This document shows positions 1 to 5,655 of a DNA stretch of 5,655 nt, in pieces. The DNA lies in contig JAEXUU010000351.1 in assembly GCA_023452965.1 (NCBI GenBank), forward strand, positions 1-5,655, written 5' to 3'. The DNA is from Pseudomonadota bacterium. Lineage in GTDB: Bacteria; Pseudomonadota; Alphaproteobacteria; Rhizobiales; Beijerinckiaceae. Every line of letters starts with the position of its first letter. Position 1 is the stretch's first letter. Made by a program: the position numbers and the translations under genes. The notes beneath the pieces were generated by a model. It was not told the DNA's origin. It saw only the letters and a program-made list of their open reading frames with translations, and did not search any database.

Positions 1-1434
1 CTTCTGCACATTCGACTGCATGTCGCGGGCCATCTCGATGGCACGCAAGGCCGGGTCGGGGCAGGGCACGGGCGCGTTGACGAGAATCATCGCACCATCG
101 CCGGAGAAGTTCGTCAGCGTCGCGCCATGCGCGCTGACCACTCTTTCGAGTGCGTCGTAATACTCGCCGAGCAGATGAATGACGGTCTCGGGCTCGGTGC
201 GCGCAGAGAAGGCGGTGAAACCCCGCAGGTCGCAGAACACCACCACCGCTTCGACGCGGCGCCCGTCGAGGACGTGATCGTCGCCGCTGCGGTCGACCAG
301 TTCGGCCACCTGCGGCGCGAGAAAGCGCTTCAGCCGGCCGATCCGTTCCGAGCGCTCCTGCGAAACCGCGAGCTCGCCCGCCATCTCGTTGAAGCGGCCC
401 GCAAGGCGCTCCAGTTCGTCGCCCGTGGTGATCTCGATGCGGTGGTCGAACTGGCCCGCGCCGATCCTGGCGACTCCGTCTTCGAGCAGCAGGATCGGCC
501 GAGTCATGCGCTGCGTCAGCCAGTAGGCCAGTCCTGCAGCCAGCGCAGCGCCGGCGATCAGCAGGCCCAGCGTGCGCCAGAGAGCCGCGTAGATCGGGCC
601 GAACGCCTCGTCGACGGGCTGCGTGACGATGACGCTCCAGCCGACGGTGGAGACCGGTGCCATCGCTGCCAGCACGGTGCTTCCGGACATGTCGCGGCCG
701 GCGATCGCCTCGCCGGGACGCGAAAGAATGGCGGCCCTTAGAGACTGGAGCGGCAGTGTCGCGGCGTCATCGGCGCGCAGCACCAGGCTGATGTCGGGAT
801 GGGCGATCAGGCGGTCCTGCTGATCGAGCACGAAAGCCTCTCCGGTGCGCCCCACCCTGATCGCGGACACCACATCCCAGATGAACTTGAGGTTGACCTC
901 GGCGATGGCGACGCCGGCCGCCGGGCGGTTGCCGGCGACGGCCACGGTCATGAAGGGTTCCGAGCCGCGCAGAAACGTGACCGGCCCGAACCAGGCCCGC
1001 TCCTCGCGCGCCCCTTGCACGGCCGGGTTGGCGGATTGATCGTCGCCTCCCTCGACCTTGTTGAGGCCGATCCGCGATACGAACAGGCGTTCCTTCCCGG
1101 CTGCATCGACAAGGCCGAGGCTGAGGACGGCGGGGACCTGACGCAGCAGAAGCAGGGCATCGAGCCTGCGCTTCTCGTCGGCTCGCTCCGACCACGGCAA
1201 CTGCACGGTCCATCTGAGCTGGTCGCGGATTCCCTCCATGAAATCCTGGATCTTCACCGCGGCCGTCCGCGCTTCGGCATCGAGCAGATCGTTCAGGGCC
1301 GCGCGTCGGTCGGCATAGCCGAACCAGGCCTCGCTGCCGCTCGCGATCACAAGCGGCACGACGACCCCCGCGAACAGGGCGAGGAAGTACCTGCGGAACA
1401 GCGATGCCCGCGGAGCGGCGAAGGGTTCGGACAC
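1..1434 (-). CDS. Sensor-cyclase: dCache-like sensor, HAMP, class III nucleotide cyclase (C-terminus cut by window edge)
   Basis: Inner-membrane receptor predicted to make a cyclic nucleotide from an NTP in the cytoplasm in response to a periplasmic signal. The frame stays open for 478 codons to base 1. In order: short cytoplasmic N-terminus; TM1 about 14-33; periplasmic dCache-like sensor about 35-280, with AEVNLKFIWDVVS (178-190) and the pattern FVLDQQDRLIAHPD (201-214); TM2 about 286-307; HAMP about 309-361; cyclase domain from about 393. Metal-binding aspartates are visible at D402 (CDLRGFTAFS) and D446 (FSGDGAMI). The position that carries lysine in typical adenylate cyclases is N442. 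The remaining specificity and transition-state residues lie outside the window. The GTG start is nearly forced: an in-frame TGA sits four codons upstream. No good Shine-Dalgarno is visible, which would fit translation coupled to the substrate-binding gene 52 bp upstream. Family assignment is firm; product and ligand are unknown. Confidence 0.93.
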   Translation of the reverse strand, partial: MSEPFAAPRASLFRRYFLALFAGVVVPLVIASGSEAWFGYADRRAALNDLLDAEARTAAVKIQDFMEGIRDQLRWTVQLPWSERADEKRRLDALLLLRQVPAVLSLGLVDAAGKERLFVSRIGLNKVEGGDDQSANPAVQGAREERAWFGPVTFLRGSEPFMTVAVAGNRPAAGVAIAEVNLKFIWDVVSAIRVGRTGEAFVLDQQDRLIAHPDISLVLRADDAATLPLQSLRAAILSRPGEAIAGRDMSGSTVLAAMAPVSTVGWSVIVTQPVDEAFGPIYAALWRTLGLLIAGAALAAGLAYWLTQRMTRPILLLEDGVARIGAGQFDHRIEITTGDELERLAGRFNEMAGELAVSQERSERIGRLKRFLAPQVAELVDRSGDDHVLDGRRVEAVVVFCDLRGFTAFSARTEPETVIHLLGEYYDALERVVSAHGATLTNFSGDGAMILVNAPVPCPDPALRAIEMARDMQSNVQK

Positions 1435-1486
1435 GGTCTTGGCTCATCGGTCGGCGCGCCGGCCAGGTCATTCGATCAGGCGAGGC

Positions 1487-2464
1487 TCATTCGATCACGA
1501 GGTCGGCACTGCTCAGAAGCGAAGGCGGGAAGGACAGGTCGAGCGCCTTCGCGGCCTTGAGGTTGATGCACATCTCGACTTTCGTGACGCGCTGGACCGG
1601 AAGCTCGGAAGGCTTGGCGCCCTTGATGATGCGGCCGGCATAGATGCCGGTATGCCGGTGCGACTGCTCGAAATCGCCGCCATAGCTCATCAGGCCGCCG
1701 GCGATCGGGAAGTCGCGGGATTGCGTGATCGCGGGCATGGCATGGGCGATGGCGAGCACGGCCAGTTGCGGACTGCGATAGGCGAAATAAGGGTCGGAGC
1801 TGAAGATCAAGCCTCCTGCGCGCATCTGTGCCGCGGCGGCGAACATGGCGCCGAACTCCGGTTCGGTGCTGGCTTCGAGAATGCGCAGTTCGAGACCGAG
1901 GCTGGTTGCGGCCATCAGGAGGTTTCGCAACTGCGAATTCGCCGTGGGGCTGGCGGGGTTGATGGCGGCGGCGAACAGCTTGATGCCCGGGCGCAGCTCG
2001 CCCATGAACTCCAGCCGCTTGCGCGAGACCTCGACGCTCAGGCTGGACACGCCCGTGAGATTGCCGGCCGGCCGGGAAAGGCTGTCCACGACGCCCAGGG
2101 CGATGGGGTCGCCTCCCATCTCGAAAACCACCGGAATGGTCGATGTCGCGGATTTCGCCGCGAGCGCGACTTCGGCGCCGCCTGGCGCAACGATCACGCT
2201 CACCTGGCGATCGGCCAGTTCCCTGGCCAGTTCCGGCAGCCGGCGGTACTGGCCCTCCGCCCAGCGATACTCGACATCGACATTGCGCCCTTCCGCATAG
2301 CCGGCCTCGGCCAGCCCGGCACGGAAGGCCGCGAGGCGGCTGGCGTAACGGTCCGGCGTTTCGGAACCGAGATATCCGATCACCGGCAGCGGCTGTGCGT
2401 GGGACGGCAAAGTCCACGATGCCAGCACGCCGCCACCGAGCGCGATGACCTCGCGCCGTGTCAT
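1487..2464 (-). CDS. Tat-exported ABC_sub_bind family substrate-binding protein
   Basis: Periplasmic binding protein of the ABC_sub_bind family (COG2984, TrpX-like). From the ATG at 2464 it has 325 residues, usual for the family. MTRREVIALGGG followed by a hydrophobic stretch and PSHA-Q is a twin-arginine-type signal with likely cleavage after A23. Family landmarks: VIGYLGSETPD (28-38); AFRAGLAEAGYAEGRNVDVEY (from 46); MGGDPIALGVVDSL (116-129); SYGGDF (260-265) and GIYAGRIIKG (273-282); C-terminal LDLSFPPSLLSSADLVIE. The two-lobed fold is expected to bind a small ligand; the ligand cannot be read from sequence. Known relatives act with permease and ATPase partners, but none is visible here; the next gene is the sensor-cyclase. 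Start is uncertain: the ATG gives the typical family N-terminus but lacks a Shine-Dalgarno, whereas a TTG at 2506 (339 residues) has GGGAGAG six bases upstream and a TTG at 2521 is the longest possibility. Confidence 0.92.
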   Translation of the reverse strand: MTRREVIALGGGVLASWTLPSHAQPLPVIGYLGSETPDRYASRLAAFRAGLAEAGYAEGRNVDVEYRWAEGQYRRLPELARELADRQVSVIVAPGGAEVALAAKSATSTIPVVFEMGGDPIALGVVDSLSRPAGNLTGVSSLSVEVSRKRLEFMGELRPGIKLFAAAINPASPTANSQLRNLLMAATSLGLELRILEASTEPEFGAMFAAAAQMRAGGLIFSSDPYFAYRSPQLAVLAIAHAMPAITQSRDFPIAGGLMSYGGDFEQSHRHTGIYAGRIIKGAKPSELPVQRVTKVEMCINLKAAKALDLSFPPSLLSSADLVIE

Positions 2465-2512
2465 GCGGACAGCAGTTTCGGCCGAGCCGGAGGGCACGAA
2501 ACGCAAGGCCGT

Positions 2513-2519
2513 CTCTCCC
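2513..2519 (-). promoter_or_regulatory. Possible ribosome binding site for an upstream TTG start of the substrate-binding gene
   Basis: The minus strand reads GGGAGAG, then the six bases ACGGCC, then TTG at 2506, in frame with the substrate-binding gene. This is a better ribosome binding site than anything before the ATG at 2464. Using it would add 14 residues ahead of the twin-arginine motif. It is a candidate only: the same bases are also codons of the longest open frame, and the family usually starts just before the arginine pair. Confidence 0.35.
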
Positions 2520-2574
2520 AACCAACATTGCCGGTCAGCGAAGGCGCTCGATCCTATCCCAGGTGCTTTGCGGC

Positions 2575-2580
2575 AGTATA
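2575..2580 (-). promoter_or_regulatory. Weak -10-like element upstream of the substrate-binding/cyclase pair
   Basis: The minus strand reads TATACT, five of six matches to the sigma-70 -10 consensus, about 70 bases before the TTG at 2506 and 110 before the ATG at 2464. No convincing -35 is found 16-18 bases upstream. It lies in the 2522-2689 spacer between the exporter's end and the substrate-binding gene, the natural place for this pair's promoter. No other signal was recognised in that spacer apart from the hairpin beside the exporter stop. Confidence 0.25.
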
Positions 2581-2667
2581 GTAGTCCGCTCGGTCAGTAG
2601 GCTCCGGTCGCGGAACAATGACCGTCGTGGCAAGGGCCAAGAACGAGGTCTCGGTTCCCAGAGCCTG

Positions 2668-2689
2668 CCGCGAGGAGCGCTGCTCGCGG
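2668..2689 (-). terminator. GC-rich hairpin immediately after the MFS exporter stop codon
   Basis: Directly after the TGA of the exporter the minus strand reads CCGCGAG, eight loop bases, then CTCGCGG: a perfect 7-bp all-GC-rich stem. There is no following T-run, so it is not a classical intrinsic terminator. In a GC-rich genome it may act as a weak terminator or a 3'-end stabiliser separating the exporter transcript from the substrate-binding gene downstream. Confidence 0.4.
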
Positions 2690-4270
2690 TCACTGGCGCT
2701 GTTCACCTGCATCGATAACGCCGACGTGCCGGAGCGAAACCGCCGCGAGCAAGGCGAGGGCGGTTACGCTCGCCGCGCTGAACATGGCGGCGGCGCTGAA
2801 GCCGGCGGTGAATGCGGCTTGCGCCTCCTCCAGCAATCCGGCGGGCAGGGGCGGTGCAACTGCCGTGGCTGCCCATAAGCTGTCGGCGACGGCCTCACGC
2901 GTCTCGTGGCCGAGCCCCTCGGGTATGCGGTCGAGCATCGTGCGGCGGTAGACCGCGGTGGCGAGGCTGCCGAGCACGGCGATCCCGAGCGATACGCCGA
3001 GGTCCTGCACGGTCTCCGACATTGCCGATGCAGAGCCGGCCTTGTCGACGGGAGCAGAGCCGACAACGAGGTCGGTCCCCAGCGCGGCGATCGTGCCGAG
3101 CCCGAGATAGGCCAGCGAGAAGCCGGCGACGACGATCGTAGCGTCAGACGTGCCGCCATCCAGATGCGCCAGCATCAGATAGCCGATGACCGACAGGCCC
3201 AGTGCTCCGGCCACGACGAAGCCCGGGCGAACATGCCGGGCGATCAACGGGGCCGTGACGCCGGCGGCGACCATGGCGAGCGCCGGCGGCCCCATCCAGA
3301 GACCGGCGACGCGCGGCGAGAAGCCGGCCACGAGCTGCAGATACTGCGTGACCAGCAGCATCGTGCCGCCGACCGCGACGAGGCCGAAGAGGAGCACGAT
3401 GAGCGCGACGCTGAAGGCCCTGTTGGCGAACAGGGAAACATCGAGCAGCGGATCGGCGAGGCGTCGCTGCCGGCGCACGAACAGCACAGCGAAGACAAGT
3501 CCCATCGCGATCGCACCGAAGGGATGAAGTCCGATCCCATCCTTGGCGATCTGTTTGATGCCGTAGACCATGGGCAGCATGGCCGCGAGTGAAAGGGCGA
3601 CGCTCGCAAGGTCGAGCCTGCCGGCCTGGCGCGCGCGGTATTCCGGGAGCAGCATCGGCGCGAGCAGGAGCAACAGGCCGATCACCGGTACGGCGACGAG
3701 AAACGCCGCTCCCCACCAGAAGCGCTCCAGCACAAGGCCGCCGACGACCGGACCCAGCGCCATGCCGAGCGCGAACATGGTTGCCCAGATTCCGAATCCG
3801 AGAGCGCGCTGCCGCGGGTCCACGAACATGTTGGTGATCAGCGCGAGCGTCGAGGGCATCAAGGTCGCGGCGGCCATGCCGAGCAAGGCCCGGGCCGCGA
3901 TCAGCATGACCGCGCTCGTGGAGAATGCGGCGAGCACCGAGGCCACGGCAAAGGCTGCCGCACCCATCATCAGGAGCTTGCGGCGTCCGATCCGGTCGCC
4001 GAGCGTGCCCATGGTGATCAGGAAGCCCGCGATCATGAAGCCATAGGCATCCATGATCCAGAGCGCCTGCGTGCTGCTCGGTTGCAGATCGGCCGCGAGG
4101 GCCGGCAGAGCCAAATGGAGCAACGTCAGATCCAGGCCGAGCAGGATCGTCGGCAATGCCAGCAGGGCCAGCCCGAACCATGCTCGCGGGCCTGCCGTCG
4201 TCGCTGACGAAGCGGCCTCTTCGGCCGTTGCCTTTGAAAGTGGAAGATCGAAATTGTCCCGCGAAATCAT
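2690..4270 (-). CDS. DHA2-family (QacA/SmvA-like) 14-helix MFS multidrug exporter
   Basis: Inner-membrane proton antiporter of the MFS DHA2 family, likely exporting lipophilic or cationic compounds. Its 526 residues match the family's 500-530. After a soluble N-terminus of about 30 residues, the helices carry LGLDLTLLHLALPALAADL in TM1 (44-62), WIMDAYG in TM2 (71-77), motif A GTLGDRIGRRK (88-98) and the antiporter motif C ALGMALGPVVGG (167-178). SASAMSETVQDLGVSLGIAV (413-432) resembles the acidic TM13 segment of QacA. By alignment from memory, D47, D74, E419 and D423 correspond to QacA D34, D61, E407 and D411, while the QacA D323 position appears to be alanine. The start is supported by AAGGAGG four bases before the ATG. 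It is divergent from an XRE/MmyB-type regulator, probably its controller. The substrate is unknown; SmvA-like or EmrB-like labels would fit about equally well. Confidence 0.95.
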   Translation of the reverse strand: MISRDNFDLPLSKATAEEAASSATTAGPRAWFGLALLALPTILLGLDLTLLHLALPALAADLQPSSTQALWIMDAYGFMIAGFLITMGTLGDRIGRRKLLMMGAAAFAVASVLAAFSTSAVMLIAARALLGMAAATLMPSTLALITNMFVDPRQRALGFGIWATMFALGMALGPVVGGLVLERFWWGAAFLVAVPVIGLLLLLAPMLLPEYRARQAGRLDLASVALSLAAMLPMVYGIKQIAKDGIGLHPFGAIAMGLVFAVLFVRRQRRLADPLLDVSLFANRAFSVALIVLLFGLVAVGGTMLLVTQYLQLVAGFSPRVAGLWMGPPALAMVAAGVTAPLIARHVRPGFVVAGALGLSVIGYLMLAHLDGGTSDATIVVAGFSLAYLGLGTIAALGTDLVVGSAPVDKAGSASAMSETVQDLGVSLGIAVLGSLATAVYRRTMLDRIPEGLGHETREAVADSLWAATAVAPPLPAGLLEEAQAAFTAGFSAAAMFSAASVTALALLAAVSLRHVGVIDAGEQRQ

Positions 4271-4274
4271 GCTG

Positions 4275-4281
4275 CCTCCTT
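4275..4281 (-). promoter_or_regulatory. Strong Shine-Dalgarno of the MFS exporter
   Basis: The minus strand reads AAGGAGG, then CAGC, then the ATG at 4270. The near-perfect anti-16S match fixes the exporter's start and is the strongest ribosome binding site in the window. Confidence 0.8.
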
Positions 4282-4307
4282 GTCGCGGGTCGACTTTCGA
4301 GGCAGGG

Positions 4308-4342
4308 TTATCCTGTTACAAGATTGCAAATTATCCTGTTAC
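4308..4342. promoter_or_regulatory. Putative operator: two 12-bp direct repeats in the divergent exporter/regulator spacer
   Basis: TTATCCTGTTAC occurs at 4308-4319 and again, identically, at 4331-4342, a 23-bp period or about two helical turns, so both copies face roughly the same side of the DNA. The palindrome TTGCAA (4324-4329) lies between them. The stretch is strikingly AT-rich against a GC-rich background. The right copy ends one base before the regulator's Shine-Dalgarno; the left lies 37 bases from the exporter start. Binding there could repress both genes. The regulator as binder is inferred. The minus-strand face contains GATAAT (4330-4335) and GATAAC (4307-4312), which resemble -10 boxes, but no matching -35 was found, so promoters are not placed. 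Confidence 0.6.
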
Positions 4343-4343
4343 T

Positions 4344-4348
4344 AAAGG
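4344..4348 (+). promoter_or_regulatory. Ribosome binding site that decides the TTG start of the regulator
   Basis: AAAGG lies eight bases before the TTG at 4357. There is no ATG or GTG in the right frame near the beginning of homology, so this site is the main support for the TTG start. Confidence 0.55.
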
Positions 4349-4356
4349 CAATAGCC

Positions 4357-5145
4357 TTGTCCGATCGCACCCTGGCGCGCACGCGAACCGAACTTTCCAA
4401 CTTCCTGACAGGTCGCAGGAAAAAGCTCTCGCCGGTCGCTGCGGGGCTGCCCTTGTCCGGCCCGCGCCGCACGCCCGGCCTGCGGCGGGAGGAGGTGGCC
4501 GCGCTCGCGGGCGTCGGCCTCACCTGGTACACATGGTTCGAGCAGGGGCGCGACATCCAGGTGTCGGAGAGCTTTCTGCTCAAGGTGGCGAAGGCACTGA
4601 AGCTGGACGATGCCGAGTGCGGTCATCTCTTTCTTCTGGCGCACAGGCGACCGCCGCCGGCCGAAGCCTATCAATGGCCATCCGTCAGCCCGCTGATCCA
4701 GACCTTGCTGGATGAACTTGCCCGGCCTGCTTATGTCGCCAATCTGCGCTGGGATGTGGTTGCCTGGAACGCGGCCGCCGACGAACTGTTCGGCTTCACG
4801 GGCCGCGGGCAAGCCGAGCGCAACATCATGCGCCTGGCTTTCGCCGATCCGGAGTTCCGTCGGCGCCTTCCGCACTGGCGGGAGGAAGCGCCGAGATTGC
4901 TGGCGCAGTTTCGCTATGATCTAGCGACTGCTCCCGACGATCCGGCCATGCTTGGCCTGATCGATGAGTTGAAAAGGCTGTCCGCGGACTTTCGCCGCTG
5001 GTTCGAGCAGACGAGCACGGAGGAGTATGCTCGGGGGATCGGCGCCATCCTGAAACCGGATGGAAGCCAATCCGACTTCGCCCATGAAACGCTGATTGTG
5101 GACGAGTACCGGCACCTGAAAATGGTGATCCACTTTCAGAAGTAG
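4357..5145 (+). CDS. XRE-family transcriptional regulator with MmyB-like ligand-binding domain
   Basis: Cytoplasmic DNA-binding regulator of 262 residues, usual for the family. The N-terminal helix-turn-helix covers about 12-95: TELSNFLTGRRKKLSP (11-26), then the hallmark RRTPGLRREEVAALAGVGL (37-55) and WYTWFEQGR (57-65). The C-terminal domain (about 108-260) matches the PAS-like MmyB ligand-binding family (PF17765): YVANLRWDVVAWNAAADELFG (from 126), RNIMRLAFADPEFR (155-168) and a closing strand segment HLKMVIHF. A family structure is known with a bound fatty acid, so a hydrophobic effector is plausible but not shown. The frame is open upstream to 4156, but that part overlaps the exporter on the other strand and has no family similarity; the TTG with AAAGG upstream gives MSDRTLARTRTEL, close to the usual N-terminus. 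It is divergent from the MFS pump and likely controls it and itself. Confidence 0.92.
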   Translation: MSDRTLARTRTELSNFLTGRRKKLSPVAAGLPLSGPRRTPGLRREEVAALAGVGLTWYTWFEQGRDIQVSESFLLKVAKALKLDDAECGHLFLLAHRRPPPAEAYQWPSVSPLIQTLLDELARPAYVANLRWDVVAWNAAADELFGFTGRGQAERNIMRLAFADPEFRRRLPHWREEAPRLLAQFRYDLATAPDDPAMLGLIDELKRLSADFRRWFEQTSTEEYARGIGAILKPDGSQSDFAHETLIVDEYRHLKMVIHFQK

Positions 5146-5220
5146 CTCGTTCTCGGGGCTTCTGGTTGCCGTTCGCTTGGACGAGGTGCGAGCGGGACAG
5201 CGCTTGGGACGAATGAGAAG

Positions 5221-5655
5221 CTACTTCGCTCCGTCCAGCCCCATCTGCCAGAAATCGGCTTCGAGCCGCGAGGCCTTGCCGAACAGGGCGGCGAGGTCGG
5301 CGAAGCGCCGTTCGGTCATGGCACGGGCGGCGAGTTCGTCGAGATGGCGGCGGGCATCGCGGGCGACGTTCTGGAAGGCTTCGCCGGCATATTCTCCGAT
5401 CCATTCGCGATAGGGGTGGCTTTCGAGTGCCGGACCGATTTCTGCGGCAAGGCGGGCACCGATCTCGGCATAGCCGATGACGCAGGGCGCCAGCGCGACA
5501 TGCAGGTCGAGCAGGTCGCCGGACTGGCCGCAATCGAGCACATAGCGGGTGTAGGCGACCGTCGCCTGGTGCTCCGGCGCCGCTTCGAGCTCCTCCGGCG
5601 ACAGGCCCCAGCGGCCGCAAAGCCGGACATGCAGCTCCATTTCGAGGTCGAGGAT
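5221..5655 (-). CDS. tenA: TenA-family aminopyrimidine aminohydrolase (thiaminase II), C-terminal part; N-terminus beyond window
   Basis: Soluble all-helical enzyme of the TenA/THI-4 family. Members hydrolyse aminopyrimidine breakdown products of thiamine to HMP for salvage, or thiamine itself. 144 residues are visible of an expected 220-230; the frame is open at 5655, so the beginning is outside the window and the ATG at 5640 is internal (ILDLE precedes it in frame). Numbering visible residues from 1: Y35 (ATVAYTRYV), C58 (ALAPCVIGYAEIG), Y62 and E132 (ASRLEADFWQMG). Spacing Y35 to C58 is 23 and C58 to Y62 is 4, matching B. subtilis TenA Tyr112, Cys135 and Tyr139; E132 matches the C-terminal catalytic Glu205. 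The retained cysteine places it with TenA_C enzymes rather than the Glu-type subgroup. Convergent with the regulator, 75 bp apart. Upstream neighbours are unseen, so a thiamine operon cannot be judged. Confidence 0.93.
   Translation of the reverse strand: MLDLEMELHVRLCGRWGLSPEELEAAPEHQATVAYTRYVLDCGQSGDLLDLHVALAPCVIGYAEIGARLAAEIGPALESHPYREWIGEYAGEAFQNVARDARRHLDELAARAMTERRFADLAALFGKASRLEADFWQMGLDGAK

Noticed and set aside
1452..1461. 10-bp palindrome CGGCGCGCCG between the substrate-binding and cyclase genes as a possible terminator
   Set aside because: It has no loop and no T-run, and short GC palindromes are expected by chance at this GC content; the two genes are more likely co-transcribed.
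767..1471. Minus-strand frame of 234 codons beginning at an ATG just ahead of the cyclase start
   Set aside because: It is the wrong frame of the cyclase gene: arginine-rich and low in complexity, while the neighbouring frame gives membrane, dCache, HAMP and cyclase features without interruption.
127..1560. Plus-strand frames at 127-741 and 799-1560
   Set aside because: Both lie opposite the cyclase and show no recognisable domain, plausible ribosome binding site or membrane segment.
1439..2581. Long plus-strand open frame (380 codons) opposite the substrate-binding gene
   Set aside because: It mirrors a well-conserved gene on the other strand, its translation resembles no family, and it is rich in Arg, His and Gly as expected for the antisense of GC-rich coding DNA.
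2906..3592. Plus-strand frame (228 codons) opposite the exporter
   Set aside because: Its His/Asp/Glu/Arg-rich translation is the antisense of hydrophobic transmembrane codons; there is no family resemblance.
4156..4356. Upstream extension of the regulator frame by 67 codons
   Set aside because: It crosses the divergent spacer and the exporter's beginning, and contains both operator-like repeats; family similarity begins only at the TTG at 4357.
5139..5227. 9-bp inverted repeat GAAGTAGCT/AGCTACTTC containing the stop codons of both the regulator and the TenA gene
   Set aside because: The arms are separated by 71 bases, do not extend in either direction, and arise because both genes end in AAG-TAG-CT; no convincing bidirectional terminator hairpin was found in the 75-bp gap.

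Overview
High-GC window (strong G/C bias at third codon positions, GTG/TTG starts, long antisense shadow frames) carrying gene families typical of soil or plant-associated Alphaproteobacteria such as Hyphomicrobiales. That placement is inferred from gene content and codon bias only; no marker gene is present. No rRNA, tRNA, CRISPR array, insertion sequence or phage gene was seen.

Layout, left to right: (1) 1-1434, minus strand: a membrane sensor-cyclase (periplasmic dCache-like sensor, HAMP, class III nucleotide cyclase), cut at its C-terminus by the window edge. (2) 1487-2464, minus strand: a Tat-type exported substrate-binding protein of the ABC_sub_bind family, 52 bp upstream of the cyclase and probably co-transcribed with it. 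(3) 2690-4270, minus strand: a 14-helix DHA2/QacA-like MFS drug:H+ antiporter, followed directly by a GC hairpin. (4) 4357-5145, plus strand: an XRE-type regulator with an MmyB-like ligand-binding domain, divergent from the exporter across an 86-bp AT-rich spacer that holds a perfect 12-bp direct repeat with 23-bp period. (5) 5221-5655, minus strand: the C-terminal part of a TenA-family aminopyrimidine aminohydrolase (thiaminase II), convergent with the regulator.

Two functional units can be read. The exporter and regulator form a self-contained divergent efflux module: the regulator probably binds the repeats, responds to a hydrophobic ligand, and controls itself and the pump. The binding protein and sensor-cyclase form a possible signalling pair, in which a periplasmic binding protein without a visible permease or ATPase sits beside a membrane cyclase with its own periplasmic sensor. 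In the cyclase, the position that normally carries the adenine-selecting lysine is asparagine, so its nucleotide product cannot be assumed to be cAMP. The families are all known; the possible novelty lies in the pairing, the cyclase substitution and the operator architecture.
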